A DNA stretch of 64,000 bases from Agrobacterium albertimagni AOL15 (GTDB taxonomy: Bacteria > Pseudomonadota > Alphaproteobacteria > Rhizobiales > Rhizobiaceae). The position numbers and the translations under genes were made by a program. The stretch covers positions 1-64,000 of the forward strand of contig NZ_ALJF01000018.1 in NCBI RefSeq assembly GCF_000300855.1. Direction: 5' to 3'. The notes below the pieces were generated by a model. It did no database searches, was not told where the DNA came from, and saw only the letters and a program-made list of their open reading frames with translations. The first letter of the stretch is position 1; each line of letters begins with the position of its first letter. Positions 8,975-16,305 of the stretch are shown here, piece after piece.

Positions 8975-9577
8975 TCAGGTGGCGGCCATCGCAAGCAGCA
9001 CGGCCTCGAAATCCTGGGGGTAGCGCTTGAGCCCGCCGTCCTTCTCCATCATGTCCGCGAGCCACACGCCGTCGGCAGCAAGCCGCACGGCAACGAGCCG
9101 CTGATCGCCATCGGTTTCGGCATGCTGCGCCATCCGCCCGTCGAGCCATGTTGACCACAGCGAGCACAGCGCTGGTTCCGAGACGATAGCAACCGAAAGT
9201 GCCGCCCAGAGGCTGCGCTCCCCCAGCAGTCGGTCCGAGAAGCAGGCCCGCACATAGGCTCGCGTGAAACGTCCGCGCGCTAAAGGATCATCTGCCAGAG
9301 TCCGGTCGATTTCCTGATCCATCTTGTCGAGCAGATCCTCAAAGACAGCGGCCAGCAGCGTCTGCTTGCTGTCGAAATGATGGAGCAGCCCGCCCTTGGT
9401 GACGCCCGCCCGTTCGGCGACCGCCTGGATGGTGATCGCCGACGCCCCCTGTTCGGCGGCGATCTGAGCCGCACAGTCCAGCAATGCCCGCCGCACCTGT
9501 TCCGGCTGTTTCTTGCGGTGGTGGGCCGAGAGCAAAGCCTCGGCCGGGGAGGACCCAGACAAGGATGCGGGCGCCAT
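8975..9577 (-). CDS. TetR family transcriptional regulator
   Basis: 200 residues from ATG at 9577 (MAPASLSGSS), whose first base overlaps the stop of the SMR gene (TGATG), so the two are translationally coupled. The N-terminal TetR DNA-binding domain is clear near residues 25-75: ALLDCAAQIAAEQGASAITI, then VAERAGVTKGGLLHHFDSK. The remaining helices form the TetR ligand pocket. Its partner, an SMR efflux pump, suggests that it senses a cationic or hydrophobic compound and represses the operon through the ACCG-N6-CGGT palindrome upstream of the pump gene. Confidence 0.9.
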   Translation of the reverse strand: MAPASLSGSSPAEALLSAHHRKKQPEQVRRALLDCAAQIAAEQGASAITIQAVAERAGVTKGGLLHHFDSKQTLLAAVFEDLLDKMDQEIDRTLADDPLARGRFTRAYVRACFSDRLLGERSLWAALSVAIVSEPALCSLWSTWLDGRMAQHAETDGDQRLVAVRLAADGVWLADMMEKDGGLKRYPQDFEAVLLAMAAT

Positions 9578-9921
9578 CAGTGCGAGACCGTCTTCGACAG
9601 CGTGTTCATCACAATGACACCGGCAACGATCAAGCCGATACCCGCAAGCGCCGGAAGATCCAGGCTCTGCTTGAGGTAGAACACGCTGATCAGAGCCGTC
9701 AGCACGATGCCGAGCCCGCCCCACATCGCATAGGCGATGCCAAGCGGCATGCCCTTCAGTGCCTGCGAGAGCAGGTAGAAGGAGGCGACATAGAACATCA
9801 CCATGCCCGCAGTCGGCAGAAGCTTGGTGAACTGCGCCGACTTCTGCAGCAACGTGGTGCCGATCACTTCAAGCACGATGGCGGCGGCGAGTGCGCCATA
9901 GGCGGTCAATACGGGGTTCAT
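9577..9921 (-). CDS. SMR family multidrug efflux transporter (EmrE/QacC-like)
   Basis: 114 residues with four predicted transmembrane helices, the size of the small multidrug resistance family. The membrane-embedded glutamate that carries protons and binds cationic drugs is Glu18 in AAAIVLEVIGTTLLQKS; the family segment GIAYAMWGGLGIVLTALISV lies near residues 61-80. It works as an antiparallel or parallel dimer in the inner membrane and exchanges protons for quaternary ammonium compounds or guanidinium. It is followed without a gap by its presumed TetR repressor and preceded by a promoter overlapping a palindrome. Confidence 0.93.
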   Translation of the reverse strand: MNPVLTAYGALAAAIVLEVIGTTLLQKSAQFTKLLPTAGMVMFYVASFYLLSQALKGMPLGIAYAMWGGLGIVLTALISVFYLKQSLDLPALAGIGLIVAGVIVMNTLSKTVSH

Positions 9922-9950
9922 GGACAGGGCTCTGGAAATAGGATGGTCTG

Positions 9951-9980
9951 AACATACCGTATGGTCGGTTTGTTTGACAA
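9951..9980 (-). promoter_or_regulatory. Promoter of the SMR-tetR operon with overlapping TetR operator
   Basis: On the minus strand a -35 TTGTCA (9980-9975) and a -10 TATGTT (9956-9951) are 18 bases apart. The spacer holds the palindrome ACCG-ACCATA-CGGT (9956-9969), typical of TetR-family operators of the AcrR kind. A bound repressor there would block RNA polymerase, fitting autoregulation. Confidence 0.6.
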
Positions 9981-10137
9981 GCGCGCCCTGGATGCAAAGG
10001 CGAGGCAGTCCTGCAATCTGCAGGAAGCAAAAGATTAATTATAGAACATAATATTAACATATCACAATTTCGCCCGGTTCCGCGAGCGAGCTTGCCCTCG
10101 GCCGTCCGGCCACCCCGTCATCAAGAGGACATCCAGC

Positions 10138-10872
10138 ATGTGCCAGGAATGCGAAACGCAAGGCCTCAACCGTCGCAACCTTTTCAAGCTCGCCGGCGTC
10201 GGCCTGACCACGGCCGCCCTCATCGGCAGCGCACCCGCGCGCGCCGCCGCCACGGCGCCCTCCAGCTCATCGGTGACGACGCCGGCAGAAGCGCTGGCGC
10301 GGCTGAAGCAGGGAAACAGGCGTTTCGTCGAGGATGCCGAAGCCTGCGCCTCCAACCTTGTGGCGATCCGCGGCGAACTGGCCGGCGGCCAGCAACCCTG
10401 GGCCACGATCCTCACATGCTCGGACAGTCGCGTCAGCCCTGAACTGGTCTTCGGCGGCTCGACGCTCGGAGAACTCTTCGTCATCCGCAATGCCGGCAAC
10501 GTGCTCGATACCGGCGCGCTCGGCACGATCGAATACGGAACCGAACATCTGAAGTCGCCGCTGGTCGTCGTCATGGGCCACAGCAAATGTGGCGCCGTCA
10601 CCGCCGCCTGCGACGAAGTCACCAAGGGTGCCGTGCCCGGCGGTTCGATCGGCAAGATGGTTCAGCCGATCCTGCCCGTCGTGCTCTCCGCCAAGGACAA
10701 GGGCGATGGGCTTGTTGCCGAGACGGTCCGCCTCAACGCGATCTCCGGCGCCCGGCGCATTGCCGATGAAAGCCATATCGTCAGCGAACTCGTCTCCTCG
10801 GGCGCCGTGAAAGTCGTGGCGGCCGTCTATGACATCGCCAGTGGCGAAGTCGAATTCATCGAAGATCTCTGA
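10138..10872 (+). CDS. Beta-class carbonic anhydrase, Tat-exported
   Basis: 244 residues. It hydrates CO2 to bicarbonate with a zinc ion. The zinc-site motifs are present: CSDSRVSPE near residue 98 (Cys, and the Asp-Arg pair) and GHSKCGAV near residue 151 (His and Cys). The N-terminus carries a twin-arginine signal, NRRNLFKLAG followed by a hydrophobic stretch and cleavage near ARAAA, so the folded enzyme should be exported to the periplasm, which is less common than cytoplasmic location. GAGGA lies just before the ATG. It stands alone; the AT-rich upstream stretch near 10030-10065 may hold its promoter. Confidence 0.93.
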   Translation: MCQECETQGLNRRNLFKLAGVGLTTAALIGSAPARAAATAPSSSSVTTPAEALARLKQGNRRFVEDAEACASNLVAIRGELAGGQQPWATILTCSDSRVSPELVFGGSTLGELFVIRNAGNVLDTGALGTIEYGTEHLKSPLVVVMGHSKCGAVTAACDEVTKGAVPGGSIGKMVQPILPVVLSAKDKGDGLVAETVRLNAISGARRIADESHIVSELVSSGAVKVVAAVYDIASGEVEFIEDL

Positions 10873-10924
10873 GCAATTGGGGCAGGGGGCAGCAATGCCC
10901 CCTCCAACGCCTATGGGCGCGAAT

Positions 10925-11050
10925 TGTGTTCCGTTCAGCCGGCTGCCGGAAACATCGGGAGAAACCGCCTCGCGGAAAAGTAAATCAGGCTCTCGGTCAT
11001 TGCCCTGACCTTCCGATCCTCGGCACGAAGTTGCGATGCAGCCGATGCTT
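10925..11050 (-). pseudogene. Decayed copy of the 3' end of the neighbouring arsR-type gene
   Basis: The bases near 10925-10966 match those at 11630-11671, the 3' end of the ArsR gene at 11635-12321, with only a few differences (shared pieces include TCCGTTCAG and CTGCCGGAAACATCG). Weaker similarity continues to about 11050 (GGCTCTC). No intact frame remains. The stretch between the carbonic anhydrase and the DUF4440 gene therefore seems to contain a relic of a duplicated regulator. Confidence 0.45.
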
Positions 11051-11168
11051 CCGCAGGGAAAGCAGCCTAAGAACGAGGCGCCGCAAAGTATCCCTACGCC
11101 CTCGGCAGGATAGTGGTCGCCAAACCTGGTGAGCACAAAGGGTGGTGAGAACTGTGTTGCCTTAAGCG

Positions 11169-11543
11169 TCAAGGTTTGACTGTCCCTTGATGAAAAAGCA
11201 TTTGCCATTTGCACCCGTCATATTTCCAAATGGAGCTTCTCAGCACACACTGCACCGAACCATTGGGTGTAGAGCGTCTGGTCTCGTAGGTGAGCAGCAC
11301 AGCGTCGCTGGAAATCGGTTTCAATGCGTAGTTCGCTGTCTCCACATTGTTTCCGTCGGTTCCAGGCTCTCGCTCCAGCAGTTCCATGATGGTCGTCCGG
11401 TCGTAGACGCTCCCGGACGCTCCAATTTCCATGAAGCCGTCAGCGAGCAGGATTTCTAAAGTTCGCCGGCAACGCCTCGTGTCGGGCTGATGGAGGGCTT
11501 CTTCCAATGACTGGATTTCCTCAAGGCTGGGAATGCTGGTCAA
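11169..11543 (-). CDS. DUF4440 / SnoaL-like small protein
   Basis: 124 residues from a TTG start at 11543 preceded by GAGG at 11553-11556. The sequence has the NTF2-like fold pattern of DUF4440: an N-terminal helix (IQSLEEALHQPDTRRCRRTLE), the segment LLADGFMEIGASGSVYDRTT, and a final beta strand WQMLFHQGTVKP. Proteins of this family bind small ligands or act as accessory enzymes; no catalytic role can be read here. It lies between an ArsR gene and its relic, so the two may have arrived or duplicated together. Confidence 0.75.
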   Translation of the reverse strand: MTSIPSLEEIQSLEEALHQPDTRRCRRTLEILLADGFMEIGASGSVYDRTTIMELLEREPGTDGNNVETANYALKPISSDAVLLTYETRRSTPNGSVQCVLRSSIWKYDGCKWQMLFHQGTVKP

Positions 11544-11634
11544 TGTCTTACCTCGCTGGCACTGTTGTCCAAACTGCTAGCTGCATGCGACGGGCAGCTG
11601 CCCTGGCTCTCTTCCCTTTTCTATCTGAGTCCGT

Positions 11635-12321
11635 TCAGTCTGCTGCCGGAAACATCGCCAGAAATCGCCGTTCTCCCTCAGCCGAAAACCGGATGATCCG
11701 GCTCTCCTCCACCCGCCTTGCATGGCCATGATCGAGGAAGTGCGAGAGCAGTGCCGCCCCGAGCGAGCCGGCGAGATGGGTGCGCCGTTCACTCCAGTCG
11801 AGGCATGCCCGGCAGAGCGGCCGCCGCTTGGCTCTGAGGCTGGCGATATCGAGACCCTGACCCGCGAGCAGGGTCTCGCCCTCAGCCGTCAGCGTCAGCG
11901 CCTCGTCCTCCGCGCGGATCGCCCCTCGGGCGATCAGGCTGTCGAGCATGCGCACGCCGAAATCGCCGGCCAGATGATCGTAGCAGATCCGCGCCTTGCG
12001 CAGTTCCGGCTCCTTCGGGCCGGTGCGATGGCGCAGGTGACCGCGTGTCGCCGAAAAGCTCATCAGGCTCTCGATCATCACGCCCACCTGATCATCCGCC
12101 AGCGCAAAATAGCGATGCCGCCCCTGTTTACGCTGGGCAAGCAGACCACCCTCTTCGAGTTTCGACAGATGTGAACTTGCCGTCTGCAGCGTGACGCCGG
12201 CAGCGCCCGCCAGTTCCGTTGCCGTCAGCGCTCTGCCGCCGATCAGCGCCAGCAGCATGTTGGAGCGGGCGGGATCGCCGATCAGCGAAGCGATGCGCGC
12301 GATATCAGGTCCTTCCGCCAT
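11635..12321 (-). CDS. ArsR family transcriptional regulator
   Basis: 228 residues, longer than the usual 100-residue ArsR, because a C-terminal domain follows the winged helix. The DNA-binding part is near residues 1-75, with ARSNMLLALIGGRALTATEL and GVTLQTASSHLSKLEEGGLL. The C-terminal domain holds cysteines in ARICYDHLAG and PLCRACLDWSERR, the last matching a conserved C-x-x-C-x-D-W pattern of long ArsR proteins. It is divergent from the NIPSNAP/ABM pair at 12487, and the gap holds two TTCGAT/ATCGAA-type palindromes that are its probable operators. The inducer is unknown. Confidence 0.88.
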   Translation of the reverse strand: MAEGPDIARIASLIGDPARSNMLLALIGGRALTATELAGAAGVTLQTASSHLSKLEEGGLLAQRKQGRHRYFALADDQVGVMIESLMSFSATRGHLRHRTGPKEPELRKARICYDHLAGDFGVRMLDSLIARGAIRAEDEALTLTAEGETLLAGQGLDIASLRAKRRPLCRACLDWSERRTHLAGSLGAALLSHFLDHGHARRVEESRIIRFSAEGERRFLAMFPAAD

Positions 12322-12371
12322 GATCGTCTCCTTGGGGTGACAGCAGTCTGCATGCGCAGTGTAGTCGATGC

Positions 12372-12433
12372 TTCGATCCCGGTCGAACTATCGAGCATAC
12401 ACAATGCTTGCGAGACTTCGATGCCGATCGAAG
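12372..12433. promoter_or_regulatory. Two palindromic operator candidates between arsR and NIPSNAP genes
   Basis: TTCGATCCCGGTCGAA at 12372-12387 and CTTCGATGCCGATCGAAG at 12416-12433 share the core TTCGAT-N4-RTCGAA, are 45 bases apart centre to centre (about four helical turns) and lie in the divergent promoter gap. Two matching palindromes in such a place point to binding of the ArsR dimer on both sides. Confidence 0.55.
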
Positions 12434-12486
12434 CATCGCCTTGTGTCGCCATGGCAAACCCACCTCGCAAACCACGAGGAGCCAAC

Positions 12487-13098
12487 ATGATCACCTGCAT
12501 CATCCGCTACCGCATCGACCCCTTCGGCCGCGACGACTTCGCCACTTACGCCCGCAACTGGGGCGAGGCCATCCCGCGCTGCGGCGCCGAGCTCGTCGGC
12601 TATTTCGCTCCGCATGAGGGCTCCGCGACCACAGCCTATGGCATCTACAACATCGAAAATCTCGCAGCTTATGAAGCGTACCGAGCAAGGCTCGCCGCCG
12701 ATCCGCTCGGCAAGGCCAATTATGAATTCGCCAGAAACGCCCGCTTCATTTTGGAGGAAGATCGCCTCTTCCTGACGAATGTCTCCAACCCGCCATCGTC
12801 GAGGTCCAGCAATGATCGCCGTCATCTTCGAAGTGGTGCCTTTCGTCGGCGAGCGTCACCGCTATCTCGATCTCGCCGGAGAACTGCGAGAGCACCTGGA
12901 AGCGACCGATGGCTTTCTCTCCGTCGAGCGTTTCGAAAGCCTGACGACCCGCGGCAAGCTGCTCTCGCTCTCCTTCTGGCGCGACGAGGAGGCTGTGCGC
13001 CGCTGGCGCGAGACGGAAGAACACCGCGCTGCCCAGGCCACCGGCCGAGGCGGCGTCTTCGCCGCCTATCGCCTGCGCGTCGCCCAAGTCCTGCGTGA
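12487..13098 (+). CDS. NIPSNAP family protein with an abnormal run-on C-terminus
   Basis: ATG at 12487 preceded by GAGGAG. Residues 1-98 are a NIPSNAP dimeric alpha-beta barrel domain: MITCIIRYRIDPFGRDDF, CGAELVGYFAPHEGSATTAY and RNARFILEEDRLFL. After about residue 105 the frame runs on for almost 100 arginine-rich residues that are just another reading of the next gene. A TGA at 12813, overlapping the next ATG, lies one frame away, so the natural stop was probably lost by a small frameshift near 12780-12810. NIPSNAP proteins are of unclear biochemical role. The gene is the first of a pair controlled by the divergent ArsR. Confidence 0.75.
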   Translation: MITCIIRYRIDPFGRDDFATYARNWGEAIPRCGAELVGYFAPHEGSATTAYGIYNIENLAAYEAYRARLAADPLGKANYEFARNARFILEEDRLFLTNVSNPPSSRSSNDRRHLRSGAFRRRASPLSRSRRRTARAPGSDRWLSLRRAFRKPDDPRQAALALLLARRGGCAPLARDGRTPRCPGHRPRRRLRRLSPARRPSPA

Positions 13099-13156
13099 CT
13101 ACGGCCTCGAAGACAGGGCGGAAGCACCGGAGGACAGCCGGGCACGGCATGGGTGA
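12812..13156 (+). CDS. Antibiotic biosynthesis monooxygenase (ABM) domain protein
   Basis: 114 residues from ATG at 12812, with GAGG at 12800-12803; the frame is open further upstream but without a site. The ABM ferredoxin-like fold is shown by MIAVIFEVVPFVGERHRY, FLSVERFESLTTRGKLLSLS and WRDEEAVRRWRETEEHRAAQ, the last with the family H/W pattern. Small ABM proteins act as cofactor-free monooxygenases or heme-degrading enzymes. It is co-transcribed with the NIPSNAP gene, a protein of related fold. Substrate unknown. Confidence 0.88.
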   Translation: MIAVIFEVVPFVGERHRYLDLAGELREHLEATDGFLSVERFESLTTRGKLLSLSFWRDEEAVRRWRETEEHRAAQATGRGGVFAAYRLRVAQVLRDYGLEDRAEAPEDSRARHG

Positions 13157-13218
13157 GGCGAAGGCTTTGACAAACTTTGCCATCGCCGCCATCTTGGTCG
13201 CATGACTGGAGATAGACC

Positions 13219-13464
13219 ATGGCAACGATGAACGTATCCCTTCCCGATCCGATGAAGGCCTGGGTCGAGCGTCAGGCCGAGAGCGGTCGCTACGGCAATG
13301 CCAGCGACTATATCCGCGACCTCATCCGCAAGGATCAGGAGCGGCTGGCTGCGTTCGATCAGCTTCAGGCTGCCATCACCAAGGGTATCGAAAGCGGTCC
13401 GCCGGAAACCTTCGATCCGGAGGCCTTCAAACGGCGAATGCGCGAGAGCCATGGCGCCCGCTAG
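13219..13464 (+). CDS. parD: Type II antitoxin, ParD family
   Basis: 81 residues from ATG at 13219 with GGAGA at 13208-13212. N-terminal ribbon-helix-helix MATMNVSLPDPMKAWVERQ, then YGNASDYIRDLIRKDQER, the CC2985/ParD pattern for DNA binding. The C-terminal tail (FDPEAFKRRM) is the part that wraps the toxin. It ends 14 bases inside parE, so the pair is co-translated; the ParDE complex should repress its own promoter just upstream. Confidence 0.95.
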   Translation: MATMNVSLPDPMKAWVERQAESGRYGNASDYIRDLIRKDQERLAAFDQLQAAITKGIESGPPETFDPEAFKRRMRESHGAR

Positions 13465-13765
13465 CGCCCGCTACACCCTTGCGCCTGAGGCTCTACGAGA
13501 CCTCGAAGATGTATGGGCCTATGGGGCGGAGACTTGGTCTGCCGATCAGGCAGACCGTTACCTCGATGAACTCGTCTTGGCCTTCGACCGGGTTGCCCGA
13601 TCTCCGACGCTGTTTCGCGAGCGCCTCGAATTCATGCCTCCGGTCCGGATCTATCCCTATCGCAGTCATCTCATTGTCTATGTGGATATAGAAGGGCAGG
13701 TGGCGATCCTGCGTATTCTCGGCGGTCGGCAGGATTGGCAGGCGATTCTGCGGGCGCTCGACTGA
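13451..13765 (+). CDS. parE: Type II toxin, ParE/RelE superfamily
   Basis: 104 residues from ATG at 13451 within the end of parD. The ParE fold is recognised from YTLAPEALRDLEDVWAYGAE at the N-terminus, FDRVARSPTLFRERLEF in the middle and the C-terminal strands VRIYPYRSHLIVYVDI and VAILRILGGRQDW, including the family H-R-x-D/G-W ending. ParE toxins poison DNA gyrase; related RelE proteins cut mRNA, and which applies here is not proven. Both genes look intact. Confidence 0.93.
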   Translation: MAPASARYTLAPEALRDLEDVWAYGAETWSADQADRYLDELVLAFDRVARSPTLFRERLEFMPPVRIYPYRSHLIVYVDIEGQVAILRILGGRQDWQAILRALD

Positions 13766-13820
13766 CGCGTGCCTCGCCTCTCCCTCGACAAGCCGGCAGC
13801 CGCTGACTATGCAGGAACCC

Positions 13821-14501
13821 ATGCCGAAAAAGCCGGAAGATTCTCCCGAGGATACGATTGTAAGCCGCATCAGCCGTGCGCTGGCGGAGCGCATCATCCA
13901 TGGTGAACTCGTGCCCGGTTCGCGGCTTGCCCAGGACCATATCGCCGAGGAATTCGGCGCAAGCCATGTGCCCGTGCGCGAGGCCTTTCGCCGGCTGGAG
14001 GCGCAAGGCCTCGTCGTCAGCATTCCGCGTCGCGGTGTGCGGGTCGCGACCTTCGACCTGAAGCAGGTGCGCGAAGTCGCCGAGATGCGCGCCGCCCTCG
14101 AAGTGCTGGCGCTCCGCCACGCCGCCCCGAACCTGACGCCGGATGTGCTCGCCGCCGCCGAAGAGGCCGCCGCCGACGCCGACAACGCCAAGGATGTGCG
14201 AACCTGGGAGGAGGCGAACCGCCGCTTCCACCGCCTGATCGTCTCCACCTGCGGCATGCCGCGCCTGCTCTCTGTCATCGACGATCTCCACGCCGTCTCC
14301 GCCCGCTTCCTCTTCGTCTCCTGGCGCGCCACCTGGGAAGCCCGCACCGACCACGACCACCGCGCCATTCTCGAAGCCTTGAAATCGGGTGACGCATCGG
14401 AAGCCGCCCGCATCCTGGAGCGTCACGTCCAATGGATCGGCCGCGCGCCTCTGCCGGTGCCGGGCCGCGCTGAGACCGAAGGTTTTGCGATCGTCGGCTG
14501 A
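13821..14501 (+). CDS. bioR: GntR family regulator, probable biotin repressor BioR
   Basis: 226 residues from ATG at 13821, chosen because AGGAA precedes it; an ATG 12 bases earlier has no site. N-terminal GntR winged helix near residues 15-75 (LAERIIHGELVPGSRLAQDH, GASHVPVREAFRRLEAQG), then a helical FCD ligand-binding domain with metal-site histidines (NRRFHRLIV, DHDHRAIL, ERHVQW). In alphaproteobacteria BioR of this type represses biotin synthesis and uptake genes through TTATMKATAA sites. Such a site lies directly before bioY, the next gene, which is the main reason for the name. Confidence 0.75.
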   Translation: MPKKPEDSPEDTIVSRISRALAERIIHGELVPGSRLAQDHIAEEFGASHVPVREAFRRLEAQGLVVSIPRRGVRVATFDLKQVREVAEMRAALEVLALRHAAPNLTPDVLAAAEEAAADADNAKDVRTWEEANRRFHRLIVSTCGMPRLLSVIDDLHAVSARFLFVSWRATWEARTDHDHRAILEALKSGDASEAARILERHVQWIGRAPLPVPGRAETEGFAIVG

Positions 14502-14531
14502 GTGTCGCCCGAGCCGTGCCGACGCACTCCA

Positions 14532-14720
14532 CCTCCCCCTTGAGGGGGGAGGTCGCCGCAAAGCGGCGGGTGGGGGTGAAGCTCGCTGACCTGTCCGACT
14601 TCCGCCTACTTTGATTGCTGCCATATCGCCATCATTGCCCGGATCCGCCGCCGGATCACCCCACCCCGGACCTCCGGTCCGACCCTCCCCCTCAAGGGGA
14701 GGGTGTTGGTTGCGGGGAGA
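14532..14720. repeat. G+C-rich palindromic intergenic repeats
   Basis: CCTCCCCC and GGGGGGAGG arms at 14532-14552, a CCGC-AAA-GCGG hairpin close after, and a partly inverted related copy at about 14655-14720 (CCCTCCCCCTCAAGGGGAGGG). They resemble the short palindromic repeats scattered between genes in rhizobia. They fill much of the 432-base gap between bioR and bioY. Confidence 0.7.
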
Positions 14721-14763
14721 GGGCAGGGTGAGGGACAGCAATTCGGTCCACCCAGTCTCAAAA

Positions 14764-14773
14764 GTATAGATAA
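14764..14773. promoter_or_regulatory. Second, imperfect BioR-like site
   Basis: GTATAGATAA differs at one position from TTATAGATAA, the BioR consensus. It lies 170 bases before bioY. A third, weaker match (CATAGATAA) is near 14879-14887. They may be auxiliary sites or decayed ones. Confidence 0.4.
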
Positions 14774-14909
14774 AAAGAACCGCCATGCCTCAGGCAAGTC
14801 GGCCGCCTTCGCCTTTCTGGCGCCTGCGCTGCCTATACGGCCAGATTCCTAATCCCAGCACCTTGGCAGCGCATGATTCCATAGATAAAAGATTCTCCGT
14901 CACTTCAAA

Positions 14910-14919
14910 TTATCTATAA
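14910..14919. promoter_or_regulatory. BioR operator before bioY
   Basis: TTATCTATAA is an exact match to the TTATMKATAA box known for BioR of alphaproteobacteria. It lies 14 bases before the bioY start and just before its GGAGA ribosome site, a position where a bound repressor blocks transcription. Confidence 0.75.
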
Positions 14920-14933
14920 AATGGAGATTACCT

Positions 14934-15524
14934 ATGGCAACCATCCTCGCGCCCGCATCCCGCAGTTTCGATCCGCTCGGCATTTCAGGCCGATCGCTTC
15001 CCATGCAGGCCGCGCTTCTCCTCATCGGCACGGGCGTGCTCGCACTCGCCTCGCAAATCGCCGTGCCCATGGTGCCGGTGCCGATCACCCTGCAGACCTT
15101 CGCCATCACCATGATCGGCGTGCTCTATGGCTGGCGTCTGGGCGCGCTGACCGTGCTTGCCTGGCTCGGCGAGGCAATGATGGGCCTGCCGGTGCTGGCG
15201 GGCGGCAGCGGCGGTTTGGCCCCCTTTCTCGGCCCGACGGCCGGCTATCTCGCAGCCTTCCCGATCATCGCAGCGCTCGCCGGTTATCTCGCGAGCAAAG
15301 GCTGGACGGGTACCCATGTGGTCAAGAGCTTCCTCGCCCATTTCTCCGCCAACATCCTGTGCCTTGCGATCGGCGGCGCCTGGCTGGCCTATCTCATTGG
15401 TGCCGAAAAGGGCTTGAGCCTCGGGGTCACGCCCTTCATCCTGGGTGCTGTGCTGAAATCGGCACTCGCGGCTGCGCTGCTGATGGCGCTGGCCCGACGC
15501 AAGGCACAGCCGCTCGACCTCTGA
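14934..15524 (+). CDS. bioY: Biotin transporter BioY
   Basis: 196 residues with six predicted membrane helices. BioY is the substrate-binding S-component for biotin. Family motifs: MVPVPITLQTFAITMIGVLY near residue 44, and LAGGSGGLAPFLGPTAGYL near residue 86. GGAGA at 14922-14926 supports the start. No bioM or bioN genes follow, so this BioY would work alone or with energy-coupling subunits encoded elsewhere. The BioR site before it predicts induction when biotin is scarce. Confidence 0.95.
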   Translation: MATILAPASRSFDPLGISGRSLPMQAALLLIGTGVLALASQIAVPMVPVPITLQTFAITMIGVLYGWRLGALTVLAWLGEAMMGLPVLAGGSGGLAPFLGPTAGYLAAFPIIAALAGYLASKGWTGTHVVKSFLAHFSANILCLAIGGAWLAYLIGAEKGLSLGVTPFILGAVLKSALAAALLMALARRKAQPLDL

Positions 15525-15550
15525 GCTCCAGATATTCGACAGAAACACGC

Positions 15551-15982
15551 ATGACCGTCCGGCTCCGCGCCCACCACCTGCTCTGCATGCTGACCTATGT
15601 CGGCAAGGGCTATTCGCCCGCCTTCGTCGAGAATTACGAGGTCATCGCCGCAAGGCTCTCGACCGGCGAGGAGATCGAGCTGGTGGCGGGGCCGGACGAT
15701 ATCTGCGGCCCGCTCACTGCAGATCCCGAAGCCCATTGCCATGGGCCGGGCGTCATCGAGCGGGACCGTGAAGCAGCAGACGCAGTCGCCCGTCTCATCG
15801 GCAGTCCGCTGCCGCCGGGTGCCCGCATCACGCCATCAGCCGCACTGCTCGCCCGCCTCCGGAAAACCTTCGCCACCGGCGAGATTCGTCGCGCCTGTTC
15901 GGGCTGCGAGTGGTCGGGGCTTTGCGATCATTTAGTGGATGGAGGTTTTTCCGGCGTGCGGGTGGCGCGCGGCGCCGGATGA
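15551..15982 (+). CDS. DUF1284 domain protein
   Basis: 143 residues from ATG at 15551, 26 bases after bioY, probably in the same operon. The DUF1284 start RLRAHHLLCMLTYVGKGYSP is clear. The C-terminal cysteine pattern RRACSGCEWSGLCDHL, with further cysteines in DDICGPL and EAHCHGP, suggests a metal or iron-sulfur site, as proposed for this family. Function unknown; linkage to bioY gives no firm clue. Confidence 0.85.
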   Translation: MTVRLRAHHLLCMLTYVGKGYSPAFVENYEVIAARLSTGEEIELVAGPDDICGPLTADPEAHCHGPGVIERDREAADAVARLIGSPLPPGARITPSAALLARLRKTFATGEIRRACSGCEWSGLCDHLVDGGFSGVRVARGAG

Positions 15983-16055
15983 GGGTGTATCAGCCGCTTT
16001 CGTGTGTCTGCCGTTGGGTGTAGTGTCTTTTACATCGAGACGGGAGGAAGCCGAG

Positions 16056-16298
16056 ATGAACATGCGGTCGATCATTGTGCGCGCCACCTGGGACGACGAA
16101 GCCGAAGTCTGGCTTGCCACAAGCGATGATATCGAAGGTCTGGCGGTCGAGTCGGAAAGCATGGAGAAGCTTCAACCGAAGGTCATGGCGGCTGTCGCAG
16201 ACCTGTTGGAGCTAAACGGGGTCGGCTCCGATCTGCCGGAAATCCCAGTGCACATTCTCGCAGAACACATCGGCAAAGTGCCGAATCCGAGCTTTTGA
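16056..16298 (+). CDS. hicB: HicB-like antitoxin (DUF1902 family)
   Basis: 80 residues from ATG at 16056, with GGGAGGAAG upstream. The partial RNase H-like fold of HicB/DUF1902 shows in SIIVRATWDDEAEVWLATSD followed by DIEGLAVESESMEKL. It lacks a C-terminal DNA-binding helix, so repression may need the complex. Directly downstream is a broken hicA, so the antitoxin seems to have outlived its toxin. Confidence 0.75.
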   Translation: MNMRSIIVRATWDDEAEVWLATSDDIEGLAVESESMEKLQPKVMAAVADLLELNGVGSDLPEIPVHILAEHIGKVPNPSF

Positions 16299-16305
16299 CG
16301 CGGAT

